From: Kocuria rosea
Lineage (GTDB): Bacteria > Actinomycetota > Actinomycetes > Actinomycetales > Micrococcaceae
Assembly (NCBI RefSeq): GCF_023715525.1
Contig: NZ_JAMBOG010000005.1
Span: 62,001 to 126,000, forward strand
Length of the DNA stretch: 64,000 nt
Direction of reading: 5' to 3'
Below are positions 46,304-54,448 of the stretch, in pieces. A model generated the notes under the pieces. That model was not told where the DNA came from. It saw only the letters and a list, made by a program, of their open reading frames with translations, and ran no database searches. The translations under genes were made by a program, and so were the position numbers. How positions within the stretch are numbered: the stretch's first letter is position 1; every line of letters begins with the position of its first letter.

Positions 46304-46948
46304 ATGAAGGTCACCGTGTTCGGGGCGACCCATCCCATGGGCCAGGAGCTGGTCGAGGACCTGCTGTTCCGCGGCTACGAGGTCACCGTCTTCCTGCACG
46401 ACCCCACGCCGGTGCCGGCCGCCTGGGGACGGGAGGTGGCGACGGTGATCGGTCGGATCACCGACTCCGCGGCTGTCGACACCGCGGTGAAAGGCGCCGA
46501 GGCGGTGATCAGCACCCTGGATCCCCGCCTGCGGCCCCACTCCCGCAGGCTGTCCCTGGCGGAGGGCACCGGTCACATCGTGGCCAGCATGCACCGCCAC
46601 GGGATCCGCCGCTACATCGGCCACGGCACCCCGGTGGTCAGCCTGTGTCCCCGGGAGAGGCCCACCACCCACATCAAGGTCCACCGGTTCCTCGCCCGCC
46701 GCTTCGCCCCCCACGCCTACCGGCAGATGCAGGAGATGATGCAGGTGGTCGCCGGCTCCGGACTCGACTGGACGGTTGTGCGCTTCATGCACGCCACCGG
46801 AGGCAGCGCCCGGGGCCTGAAGTACGTGGGGTTCTTCGGCCCCGGCGAGGTGGGCGCCTCGGCCACCGCCGCCGACATCGCCCGGTTCACCACCACCCAG
46901 GTCCTGGAGACCACCTACATCCGCGACGCTCCCGCCGTCAGCAACTGA
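46304..46948 (+). CDS. NAD(P)-binding atypical short-chain dehydrogenase-like protein
   Basis: 214 residues of the NmrA-like/SDR_a5 type. The fold starts MKVTVFGATHPMGQELVEDL; the dinucleotide motif, normally GATGxxG, is GATHPMG (residues 7-13), lacking the middle Gly. Later parts GAEAVISTLDPRLRP, RYIGHGTPVVSL and SGLDWTVVRFMHATGG are typical of this group. No catalytic Tyr-x-x-x-Lys is seen. It may bind NADP as a sensor or reduce an unknown substrate. GGGG upstream is a weak ribosome binding site. Confidence 0.75.
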   Translation: MKVTVFGATHPMGQELVEDLLFRGYEVTVFLHDPTPVPAAWGREVATVIGRITDSAAVDTAVKGAEAVISTLDPRLRPHSRRLSLAEGTGHIVASMHRHGIRRYIGHGTPVVSLCPRERPTTHIKVHRFLARRFAPHAYRQMQEMMQVVAGSGLDWTVVRFMHATGGSARGLKYVGFFGPGEVGASATAADIARFTTTQVLETTYIRDAPAVSN

Positions 46949-47605
46949 TGACCCGCGCCGGCCGCAGTCGGCGGCACCGCGCACGAGCACGCTCCGTCGC
47001 ACCGGTGGAGCCAGGGGCGCACCGGCCGCCCGCCCGCAGGTGATCCGCGTGGACGGAGCGCTCTACCACGGAGGGCCGTGACCGGGGCCAACGGCCCACG
47101 CCCACGCCGGGTGCCGCCCCGAGGTCTCCGGGTCATGGGCCCTCCTGCACAGGCGCGTGCCGCCTGCTGCCCGAGCGCGAGGAGTCCCTGGTGCCGGCAA
47201 CGCGGGGGCTGCCGCCCCGCGCACCCGGACCGACCGGGCGAGGAGGACGCCGAGCACGGCGAGGCCCTCGGAGGGCGTCCGACCGACGAAAGGCCAGGAC
47301 ACACGACAGGGGGACCAGAACCCCCACGGGCCCGGTCCCCCTGCCACGGGATGCATCACACCCCGCCTGCGCACGCTTCTCAAGCTGCATCCCAGTATCC
47401 CCGATGGAGCCCACCGGCCGAAAGCCCCTCAAGCCCTCAGAAGCCCCGCACAGCACCGGCCCGCTCCATCCCCAGCGGACTCGGCCTCCCGTGCCCGGCC
47501 CGGACGCCGGCTGAGCGCGCGGCCGCGACCTCGAGCGCGTCGGGCACGAAGCGGCGAGCGCCGCAGGCGGTGGCCCTGCGGCCCCGGTGTGCGCCGCGCC
47601 GGGGA
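46949..47605. other. Gap between convergent genes
   Basis: About 660 bases, GC-rich, no supported gene. Confidence 0.5.
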
Positions 47606-48088
47606 CTACTCCTCACTGGTTTCCACGAGGGCCCAGGAGGCGGAGACCATCGCGTCGAGGAACCAGTCGAGGGTCTCGGTGGTGGGGGCCAGGTCGTAGA
47701 AGTGCATCTCCATCTGGACGGTGGGCAGCCCGGAGAGGTCGAGCAGGACCTCCATCGCGCCGCCGGGGGCGGGCGGTTCGGGAGCGTGGACGTGGACGGT
47801 GACCTGCAGGGGGACGGTCTCCAGCAGGTGGTCCTCCCGGTGGGTGGCTTCGGCCACGGCCAGCGCCTGGGCGTACAGGGCCGAGCCGGTGGGAACGGGG
47901 CCGGTGTTCTCGGGCCAGCCGATGTAGACGGCCGCCGCGCGCTCCCCGGTCCGCACCGCGCGCAGCCGATGGACGTGGGGGCGGTGGGCGGACAGCTTCG
48001 ACTTCTTCAGGAAGCGCCCCGGCACCGGCACGGGATGCTCGGGCTGGGCCTCCGGGTCGGGGGCCGGGTCGGGAGTCGGCTCGCTCAT
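47606..48088 (-). CDS. Uncharacterised family B protein, copy 2
   Basis: 160 residues starting MSEPTPDPAPDPEAQPEHPV after CTGGAGG. The acidic/Pro-rich N-terminal 30 residues differ from copy 1 (25042-25521) in sequence but not in character. The core is strongly conserved: HRPHVHRLRAVRTG, VYIGWPENTG, REDHLLETVPLQVTVHVH, GGAMEVLLDLSGLPT, MEMHFYDLAPTTETLDWFLD and SASWALVE. That pattern of conservation supports a real, selected cytoplasmic protein. Function unknown. Confidence 0.78.
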   Translation of the reverse strand: MSEPTPDPAPDPEAQPEHPVPVPGRFLKKSKLSAHRPHVHRLRAVRTGERAAAVYIGWPENTGPVPTGSALYAQALAVAEATHREDHLLETVPLQVTVHVHAPEPPAPGGAMEVLLDLSGLPTVQMEMHFYDLAPTTETLDWFLDAMVSASWALVETSEE

Positions 48089-48338
48089 GCCTCCAGTCTG
48101 CCCCGGGATCAGCCGCTGGTGGAGGCTTTCTGCGCGGCAAGGCCCGGCGGTGAAGATCGTCGGCGGCCCCGCGGAGACGGGCAGGCCCCCTCGCCCCCGT
48201 GGACGGCGTCGTCCCCACCGGGGAGACCGCTCGCCGGTCTGCGCCCGCCGGCGGGGGACGGCGCCGCAGTGGTGTCGGCCACCTCGTGCGCGTGGCATGC
48301 GCCCACCGGTCCACCGGTCGGCTCGTAGACTGATCGGC

Positions 48339-48695
48339 ATGAGCGCGGTGAAGCTGGTGGACCCGGACTTCTACGTCCGGCGGACCGGTGCCGACCCGGA
48401 GCTTCGCGAGTGCTTCGTGGACTCCACCCACGTCTTCGAGGACGAGAGGACCGCCCGGATCCACCAGGCGGTCCTCGCGGCGGAGATGGACCCCGCCGAG
48501 GTGGTCGCCGAGCTCAGGATCCAGCGCGTCCCGGGAGGTGAGCACCTGGGGGCGGTCGGGTGGAAGCTGTCCGGGTGGGAGCTGCTACCCGCGGCCGACC
48601 TGCGCCGGCAGGTGGCCGCCCTGCATCGGGTCGTCGAGCGGCTGGGCATGGCGCCGGCAGCGGTCCCCGTGCCGCACTACGACGCGGTGGAGTGA
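48339..48695 (+). CDS. Uncharacterised family C protein, first of a tandem pair
   Basis: 118 residues beginning MSAVKLVDPDFYVRRTGADP. It shares with the next gene the N-terminal LxDPxFYVRxxxG, an alpha/beta middle, and a C-terminal helix (LRRQVAALHRVVERLGM). No membrane part. There is no Shine-Dalgarno; TAGACT ends seven bases before the ATG, so the transcript is probably leaderless. Function unknown. The pair seems to come from tandem duplication. Confidence 0.68.
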   Translation: MSAVKLVDPDFYVRRTGADPELRECFVDSTHVFEDERTARIHQAVLAAEMDPAEVVAELRIQRVPGGEHLGAVGWKLSGWELLPAADLRRQVAALHRVVERLGMAPAAVPVPHYDAVE

Positions 48696-48869
48696 AGCAC
48701 GGGGCAACGGGACACGGCGGAGGAAGGAGCACGGGACCCTTCCCTCCTCCCGCTGCAGGGAGCGGGCCGGGACGGGGAGCATGACCCCCGACGACCCAGG
48801 CGTCGTCACACCGGGACGGCGGACGTAATGCCCGGTGGCGGTTGGAGATCGGGGATCTAGACTCCCGTC

Positions 48870-49235
48870 ATGTGCGCTGAGCTGCTCCTGGATCCCGGCT
48901 TCTACGTCCGGCCGCTACCCGGTACCGGGCCGAGCGGTCACCTGGCCACCGTGTGCTCCACCCTGGTCTTCGAGGCGTTCGAGGACGCCCTGCACCACCT
49001 CGACCAGTTGAGCATGCACCTGGAACCCGAGCACGCGGTCGTCGGCATCGAGCCGCGTCCGGTGCGGGCGCACGTGCCCGGGACCGTGTCGCCGAACCGC
49101 CCCATCGGGCACCGTCTCGTCAGCCGGGACGCGGCCGATCCGGCGGCCATTGCCCGGCAGGTGGCAGCGCTGAAGGCGGCCGTGGCCTGCCTGGGGATGA
49201 CCGGCGTCGACACCCTGGACCCGTTGACGCCCTGA
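48870..49235 (+). CDS. Uncharacterised family C protein, second of a tandem pair
   Basis: 121 residues starting MCAELLLDPGFYVRPLPGTG. It shares DPxFYVR, the phase of strands and ARQVAALKAAVACLGM with the preceding gene, but the middle has diverged. Like its neighbour it has TAGACT (48858-48863) six bases before the ATG and no Shine-Dalgarno, so it is probably leaderless and transcribed separately. Function unknown. Confidence 0.65.
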   Translation: MCAELLLDPGFYVRPLPGTGPSGHLATVCSTLVFEAFEDALHHLDQLSMHLEPEHAVVGIEPRPVRAHVPGTVSPNRPIGHRLVSRDAADPAAIARQVAALKAAVACLGMTGVDTLDPLTP

Positions 49236-49353
49236 ACGGCGTCGGACGGGCTCGTCGGGGGAGTCCGACCTGCTTCTCGGCGAACACCCCCGGCCCCGAG
49301 CCCGCACGGCGTCCGGGCCGTGGCAGCCACGTCCGCTGTGGCGGTGCCCGATG

Positions 49354-49382
49354 TGCATTTTGGGTCCCGCCCCCCGTATAGT
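49354..49382 (+). promoter_or_regulatory. Promoter of the initiator tRNA gene
   Basis: TGCATT (49354-49359), a 17-base spacer and TATAGT (49377-49382), 11 bases before the tRNA 5' end. Confidence 0.6.
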
Positions 49383-49393
49383 CGGACCGTCGC

Positions 49394-49470
49394 CGCGGGG
49401 TGGAGCAGTTCGGTAGCTCGCTGGGCTCATAACCCAGAGGTCGCAAGTTCAAATCTTGCCCCCGCAACCA
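49394..49470 (+). tRNA. Initiator tRNA-fMet (anticodon CAT)
   Basis: A 77-base cloverleaf with encoded CCA. The acceptor begins CGCGGGG and ends CCCCGCA-A-CCA, so base 1 (C) faces A72, the mismatch that marks initiators. The anticodon stem-loop CTGGG-CTCATAA-CCCAG has the three consecutive G:C pairs typical of tRNA-fMet. T-loop GTTCAAATC is normal. Confidence 0.97.
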
Positions 49471-49474
49471 CAGC

Positions 49475-49508
49475 AGGCCCCCTGGACCGTGAAGGTCCAG
49501 GGGGCCTT
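49475..49508 (+). terminator. Terminator after tRNA-fMet
   Basis: Arms GGCCCCCTGGACC (49476-49488) and GGTCCAGGGGGCC (49494-49506), extended by one A:T pair, 5-base loop, then TTGCG. It starts four bases after the tRNA. Confidence 0.88.
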
Positions 49509-49855
49509 GCGCTGTCCTGGCACGCACCAGGGCGTCCCCGGCGACCGGCAATCCCGGTGGGCTTCCTCCGCCCGCACCGGCCCGATCGGCCGGCCAGACG
49601 GCTGATCCGCTGACCACCGCCATGAGGCGAGCCTCCCGGCCGGCGAGCGAGCATGCCCTGCCACCCCCGGACCGGAGGACCACTGCGCAGCACGGAGAGC
49701 ACCACGGGCACCGCACCCGCGAGCGCGGGCACCGCCCGGATCAGGCTCCACAGCGGAGGGGGCTGGCCCCCGACGGCCCCGGGCCGATCGCCACGAGCGC
49801 GGACGAGGACGGACCCGGAGGACGAGGGTCCTGCCGGAGAATCAGCGCAGGAGGA
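49509..49855. other. Gap with no gene seen
   Basis: About 350 bases after the tRNA terminator. No integrase, att-like repeat of the tRNA 3' end or supported gene is visible. Confidence 0.45.
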
Positions 49856-50194
49856 TCAGCGCAGGGCTCCGGTGACCAGCACCTCGTCGTCCTCCGGGCG
49901 CTCATGGTCCACGAGGCGGGCTCGTGCCGGTCGCACGGGAAGGATCAGCACCTCGTCGTCCTCCGGGCGCTCCCTGGGGGCTCGGCCGTGGACCACCACC
50001 GCGGGCAGCGCCGGGACCCAGCCCCCCGCCTCGGCACGGACCGGCCCGGCGGGCCACATCCGCCCCAGGCGATCGGCGCCCCGGGATCGTGTCAGCGGCG
50101 GCGCACTCCGATCGGCCCGCCCGCCGACCTGGACGGCTGCTTCCCCTCGGCCCCGCACGGACCAGGCGTCTGCCCCCATGGAATTGCTGCTCAT
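49856..50194 (-). CDS. Uncharacterised protein with duplicated ERPEDDEVL motif
   Basis: 112 residues starting MSSNSMGADAWSVRGRGEAA, with an excellent AAGGAGATC ribosome binding site. The C-terminal third holds the same nine residues ERPEDDEVL twice, 23 residues apart, reflecting a 27-bp direct DNA repeat. The N-terminal part (VRGRGEAAVQVGG and RMWPAGPVRAEAG) has no recognisable motif. Short acidic repeats could be a peptide core, a protein-binding tag, or a recent tandem duplication. No maturation genes are nearby. Function unknown. Confidence 0.55.
   Translation of the reverse strand: MSSNSMGADAWSVRGRGEAAVQVGGRADRSAPPLTRSRGADRLGRMWPAGPVRAEAGGWVPALPAVVVHGRAPRERPEDDEVLILPVRPARARLVDHERPEDDEVLVTGALR
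49877..49972. repeat. 27-bp direct repeat inside the ERPEDDEVL gene
   Basis: Two identical 27-base copies (49877-49903 and 49946-49972) begin with CAGCACCTCGTCGTCCTCCG. Their 69-base offset is 23 codons, so the reading frame is kept. Confidence 0.8.
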
Positions 50195-50680
50195 CGTGAT
50201 CTCCTTCGCTGTCGCCACCGCCGGTCGGCACCTTTGCCCACCGGGGTTCTCCCACCCCGTGCCCGGACCGTCAGGGCGGGCAGCCCTGACAGGGCCCCTG
50301 CGCAGGGAGCGCACCACTCCGGGCAGGACCCACGGCGCGGTGACCTGTCACCGGACCCGGCCCGGACGGCCAGGGGAGCCGGGACGTCGTCGTCCGGACC
50401 CACCGCCCACCCCCGCCACGAACCGACACCCCATCGGGGACGACCGGCGGCAAACCCGGGAGTGAGGTGTCCCACAGGGCTTCCCACAGCATGACCGGCC
50501 CTGCACCTCATCTCAAACCCTCCCTGACCATCAACGTCATCAACCCACCCCGGGCCGGCACCACGGGCGGTGAAGGCCCCCTTCTCGAGCCGACCCCGGG
50601 GACCCCACCGCCCGGCCGGGCGGCCGACGAATCTGCGTGTCGTGCGCCCGCGACGGTCACGACCCGCCGGAGGACGCGGC
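50195..50680. other. Gap with a small hairpin
   Basis: About 490 bases. An 8-bp stem (GTCAGGGC 50270-50277 with GCCCTGAC 50283-50290) is the only structure seen. No gene supported. Confidence 0.45.
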
Positions 50681-51280
50681 TCAGCGAGGACGCGGGGGTC
50701 TCCAGGAGGTGGAGCCGACGCGGGGCTCGCCGCGCTGGGCCTGTTCGCGGTCCAGGGCGTGCTGGGCGTGGGCCAGCTGGTGCTCGGCGTGGGCGAGGTC
50801 GCCGTATGCGGCCAGGGTGCGAGGGTCCTCTCCTAGCACGCTGCGGTGCAGGGCCTCGCTCATCGCGCTCTGGTAGCGAGCGTGAGCGGTCTGCACCGCG
50901 TCGTGGGCCTGGCCGTGGCGCTGCTCGGCGTCGGTGAACAGGTGCGGCTCGGGCAGCACGTTCTTGATCAGCAGCGTCGCGACTACGAGGTTGAGCACCC
51001 ACGACGACGCGATGGCGTAGATCGTCAGCAGCATCGAGGCCACCGAGGACGGCAGCACGTCCCCGAACCCGGTGGTGGAGCCGGTCACGGCCGACCAGTA
51101 GAGCCCGACTAGCCAGTTGTCGTCCGGTTCCAGAGCCGCGAAGACCAGCCCGCACGCGGCGAGATTGATCCAGAACACGACCAGAGCCGGCACCACCTCA
51201 CGGCGGATGCCGGGCCAGGCGCGGCGGGCATGACTCAGGACAGTGGCTGCCGCATCCGCAGCAGAAGACGTAGCAGGCAT
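50681..51280 (-). CDS. Two-helix potassium channel subunit
   Basis: 199 residues. Two membrane helices (about 31-50 and 78-105) flank a pore loop with the potassium selectivity filter TTGFGD (Thr69-Asp74), so the protein should form KcsA-like tetramers. The C-terminal ~90 residues are a long, mostly helical Ala/His/Gln-rich region (DAEQRHGQAHDAVQTAHARY) that may be a coiled-coil tetramerisation tail; there is no RCK/TrkA domain. GGAG is one base from the ATG. Single gene. Confidence 0.85.
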   Translation of the reverse strand: MPATSSAADAAATVLSHARRAWPGIRREVVPALVVFWINLAACGLVFAALEPDDNWLVGLYWSAVTGSTTGFGDVLPSSVASMLLTIYAIASSWVLNLVVATLLIKNVLPEPHLFTDAEQRHGQAHDAVQTAHARYQSAMSEALHRSVLGEDPRTLAAYGDLAHAEHQLAHAQHALDREQAQRGEPRVGSTSWRPPRPR

Positions 51281-51520
51281 GCTCCAGTGTCCCCGGACGC
51301 CGCCCTGTTCTGGCGCCACCCGACGCCGTTTCCCGGCCTCCCGCGCCTCGGGCAGAACCACCGCGGCAGCGGACTAACGCCTGCCCCTCCCGTGGATCAC
51401 TGAACCTGGACGTGAGAGTTCAGGCACCGGTCTCGACCCTGACTTCCACGTCGATGCCTTTCAGGATGGTCGGTGGATCCTCGCGGGTAGCCCTGGAACG
51501 GCGAGCATTAGACTGCGTCC

Positions 51521-51979
51521 ATGCGCACCGTGGCCAGCTCCCCACCTCCTGCCCGGGCACGCCTGGGGCACCGGCCGGTCCCCTGGGCCGTGCCCCTGGT
51601 CCTCGACCTCGCCCTGATCCTGGTCTTCGCCGCGCTGGGACGCCGCACCCACGCCCCTGACGCCCCGGCCCTGGAGCTGACTGGCCTGCTGGGCACCGCC
51701 TGGCCCTTCCTGGTCGGTCTGGCCGCCGGCTGGGCGGTCTGGCGCGTGCACCGCGCCCCCGTCGCCGTGTGGCCCCGGGGCGTGGCCCTGTGGCTGACCA
51801 CCGTGGCCGTGGGGATGGCCCTGCGGGACGTGACGGGGGCGGGCACCGCGCCGAGCTTCGTGCTCGTCGCCCTGGTCGTCCTGGCGGTCTTCCTACTGGT
51901 CCCCCGCACCGTCACCCGGCTTCTCGTGCGGCGGGGCACGCCCCGGGCCGCCGGGCCGAGCGGCCGCCGAGCCCGCTGA
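51521..51979 (+). CDS. DUF3054 family membrane protein
   Basis: 152 residues with four predicted helices (near residues 23-40, 54-74, 82-98 and 111-127), matching DUF3054: VPLVLDLALILVFAALGRRTH, WPFLVGLAAGWAV, and LWLTTVAVGMALRDVTGAG. No Shine-Dalgarno; TAGACT (51509-51514) is six bases before the ATG, suggesting a leaderless transcript. The family is common in actinobacteria near the trpD/cytochrome region; function unknown. Confidence 0.85.
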   Translation: MRTVASSPPPARARLGHRPVPWAVPLVLDLALILVFAALGRRTHAPDAPALELTGLLGTAWPFLVGLAAGWAVWRVHRAPVAVWPRGVALWLTTVAVGMALRDVTGAGTAPSFVLVALVVLAVFLLVPRTVTRLLVRRGTPRAAGPSGRRAR

Positions 51980-52030
51980 CCGATCCGTCCCACCGGTCCA
52001 CCACCGGACCCCTGTCCCGAGAGGCGCCCC

Positions 52031-52309
52031 ATGCTCACCGCCATCGTCCTGATCAAGACCACTGCCGACCGCATCCCCGAGGTCGCGGAGCAGGTCTCCG
52101 ACATCCCCGGGATCAGCGAGGTCTACTCGGTGACCGGGGAATGGGACCTCATCGCGATCGTGCGCGTGCACGAGCACGAAGACCTCGCCGACGTCATCGC
52201 CGACCGCCTCTCCAAGGTCCCCGGCGTCGTGGAGACCAACACCAACATCGCCTTCCGCACCTACAGCAAGCACGACCTCGACGCCGCCTTCTCCCTCGGC
52301 ATCGAATAG
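52031..52309 (+). CDS. Stand-alone Lrp/AsnC effector-binding (RAM) domain protein
   Basis: 92 residues forming one RAM domain (ACT-like): MLTAIVLIKTTADRIPEVAE, GISEVYSVTGEWDLIAIVRV, ADRLSKVPGVVETNTNIAFR. The helix-turn-helix of full-length Lrp proteins is absent. Such short proteins usually bind amino acids or modulate full regulators. The neighbourhood with trpD and the cytochrome genes is conserved in Micrococcales (from memory), so it is probably a core gene. CGAGAGGCGCC precedes the ATG. Confidence 0.9.
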   Translation: MLTAIVLIKTTADRIPEVAEQVSDIPGISEVYSVTGEWDLIAIVRVHEHEDLADVIADRLSKVPGVVETNTNIAFRTYSKHDLDAAFSLGIE

Positions 52310-52442
52310 CCGCACAGTCCTGCCCGTGCCCCGCACGCACGAGGGCGAGGGCCGGTGGGCCCGGGTGCTCGCCGGTCCGCGTCCTCGTCGTTGCGGACCC
52401 GGCCCCGGCGGCGGTACGGGTCAGCGGTGGGTCAGGGCCCGG

Positions 52443-53501
52443 TCAGCCGCGGGTGTGCGCGATCCAGCGGTCCAGCACCCCCCGGGCCGCGCCGCTGTCG
52501 ATGGACTCCTCCGCCCGCCGGATCGCAGCCGCCATCCGCTCCTCCAGAGAGCCCTGGGCCACCGGGTCGAAGGCGACCAGGCCGGCCGCGGCATTGAGCA
52601 CCACGGCGTTGCGGATGTGCCCCGCCTCCCCCGCCAGCACCTGTTCCACCACGCGGGCGTTGTACCGGGCGTCCCGACCTCGCAGATCCTCGATGTCGGC
52701 CCGGCCCATGCCGAAGTCGAGCGGTTCGAACTCGTGCTCCTCGACCTTCCCGCCGCGCACCTCCCAGACCGCGGACGGAGCGGTGACCGTGAGCTCGTCC
52801 AGCCCGTCCTGCCCACGGAACACCAGCGCCCGGTCCCCCCGCGCCGCGAACACCCCGGCCAGCAGCGGCGCCAGCACCGGGTCCGCCACCCCGATCGCCG
52901 AGGCCGCCACCCGCGCGGGGTTAGTGAGGGGGCCCAGGAAGTTGAACGCCGTAGCGACGCGCAGCTGCTTCCGCACCGCGGCGGCGAAGCGCATCGACGG
53001 GTGGAACGTCTGCGCGAACAAGAACGTGATGCCCACCTGCGCCGCGGCGGACTCGACCATCTCCACCGGCAGGTCCAGCCGGACCCCCAGGGCCTCCAGC
53101 ACATCGGCGGAGCCCGACTTCGACGACGAGGCCCGGTTCCCGTGCTTGACCACCTGCACCCCGGCCCCTGCACAGACGAGCGCCGCCATCGTGGAGATGT
53201 TCACGCTCCCCAGCCGATCTCCCCCGGTGCCCACGATGTCCAGCGCCGGACCGGCCACGTCCACCGGACGGGCGTTGCGGACCATGGCGTCCGCGAGCCC
53301 GGTGAGCTCCTCCACCGTCTCCCCCTTGGCCCGCAGGGCCACCAGAAAGCCGGCGATCACCACGTCGGGCACCTCCCCCGACATGATCGTGTCCATGGCC
53401 CAGTAGGCCTGGTCACGGGTCAGGTCCGTGCCCCCGATCAGCGCGGTGATCAGATCGGGCCACTCGAAGTGCGGCGCGGTCGCCGAGGTCGTCGTGTTCA
53501 C
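52443..53501 (-). CDS. trpD: Anthranilate phosphoribosyltransferase
   Basis: Transfers phosphoribose from PRPP to anthranilate in tryptophan synthesis. The 352-residue protein has [20 protein letters not shown] (PRPP-binding), [21 protein letters not shown], and [13 protein letters not shown]. The GTG start ([14 protein letters not shown]) is preceded by TACGAT seven bases upstream on its strand, and by GGGGG, so it could be leaderless. The other trp genes are absent here, so trpD is separated from them. Divergent from ctaE. Confidence 0.96.
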   Translation of the reverse strand: MNTTTSATAPHFEWPDLITALIGGTDLTRDQAYWAMDTIMSGEVPDVVIAGFLVALRAKGETVEELTGLADAMVRNARPVDVAGPALDIVGTGGDRLGSVNISTMAALVCAGAGVQVVKHGNRASSSKSGSADVLEALGVRLDLPVEMVESAAAQVGITFLFAQTFHPSMRFAAAVRKQLRVATAFNFLGPLTNPARVAASAIGVADPVLAPLLAGVFAARGDRALVFRGQDGLDELTVTAPSAVWEVRGGKVEEHEFEPLDFGMGRADIEDLRGRDARYNARVVEQVLAGEAGHIRNAVVLNAAAGLVAFDPVAQGSLEERMAAAIRRAEESIDSGAARGVLDRWIAHTRG

Positions 53502-53709
53502 GCCCCCGATCGTATCCCCCGGCGCCGCAGGAGCGCTCCGCGCCCGACCGTGCCCGCCGGGCCCGCCCTGTCGCACACATCACACCTCGCCCGGAGCTCC
53601 CCCGGCGGGGCGGGCGGCCGCGCCGATCCGCCCCGCGGGCCCGCCGGACGGGCAGGTCGAGGGCCGTCCGGCGCGTCGTGACCCGCGAACCGCCCGAACC
53701 CGGCCGTGG

Positions 53710-53745
53710 TTGGTCCACCGGGAGTTTTGGCGACATAATGTCTCT
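53710..53745 (+). promoter_or_regulatory. Probable leaderless promoter of the ctaE-qcrCAB operon
   Basis: TTGGTC (53710-53715), 18 bases, CATAAT (53734-53739), then six bases to the GTG of ctaE. No ribosome binding site is present, so transcription most likely begins at or beside the start codon. Confidence 0.6.
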
Positions 53746-54384
53746 GTGACGACTGCAACCCATACCCCAGCCAAGCCGGCAGGCGGGTCGATCAATCGGC
53801 CCAACCTCACCTCCGTGGGCACCATCGTGTGGCTCGCTTCCGAGCTGATGTTCTTTGCCGCCCTCTTCGCGATGTACTTCACCCTCCGCTCGACCTCTCC
53901 GGAGCTCTGGGCGCAGGAGTCCGCCAAGCTGAACATCCCGCTGGCGCTGGTGAACACCATCGTCCTCGTGCTCAGCTCCGTGACCTGCCAGTTCGGCGTC
54001 TTCGCGGCGGAGCGCCTCCAGGCGCGCCGCACGGGCGGGCTGTTCCAGTTCACCCGGTGGGGCGTCGTCGAGTGGTTCGCGCTGACGTTCCTCATGGGCG
54101 CCTTCTTCGTGGCGGTGCAGGCCTACGAGTACGCCGAGCTGATCGGCCACGGCGTCAGCATCCCGGCCCACGCGTACGGCTCCGCCTTCTACATCACCAC
54201 GGGCTTCCACGCCCTGCACGTGTCCGCAGGCCTGATCGCCTTCCTGTGCATCATGGGACGCGCGTTCGTCGCCAAGCGTTTCGGGCACTACGAGGCCACC
54301 TCGGCGATCGTCGTGTCCTACTACTGGCACTTCGTGGACGTCGTCTGGATCGTCCTCTTCCTCGTGGTCTACTTCCTCAAGTAG
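53746..54384 (+). CDS. ctaE: Cytochrome c oxidase subunit III
   Basis: 212 residues with five membrane helices, the short actinobacterial form of aa3 oxidase subunit III. Typical parts are [58 protein letters not shown] and [19 protein letters not shown]. The GTG start is leaderless-like, six bases after CATAAT. First gene of ctaE-qcrC-qcrA-qcrB, which couples menaquinol oxidation to oxygen reduction in a bcc-aa3 supercomplex. Confidence 0.97.
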   Translation: MTTATHTPAKPAGGSINRPNLTSVGTIVWLASELMFFAALFAMYFTLRSTSPELWAQESAKLNIPLALVNTIVLVLSSVTCQFGVFAAERLQARRTGGLFQFTRWGVVEWFALTFLMGAFFVAVQAYEYAELIGHGVSIPAHAYGSAFYITTGFHALHVSAGLIAFLCIMGRAFVAKRFGHYEATSAIVVSYYWHFVDVVWIVLFLVVYFLK

Positions 54385-54448
54385 TCCACGTCGTCCCGGG
54401 GACGCCCCCAGCAAACCAACGCAGCACCGAGTTAAAGGAACGTTTGAC

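Noticed and set aside
49394-49508. tRNA-fMet as a phage or island attachment site
   Set aside because: No integrase gene and no repeat of the tRNA 3' end was seen in the window.
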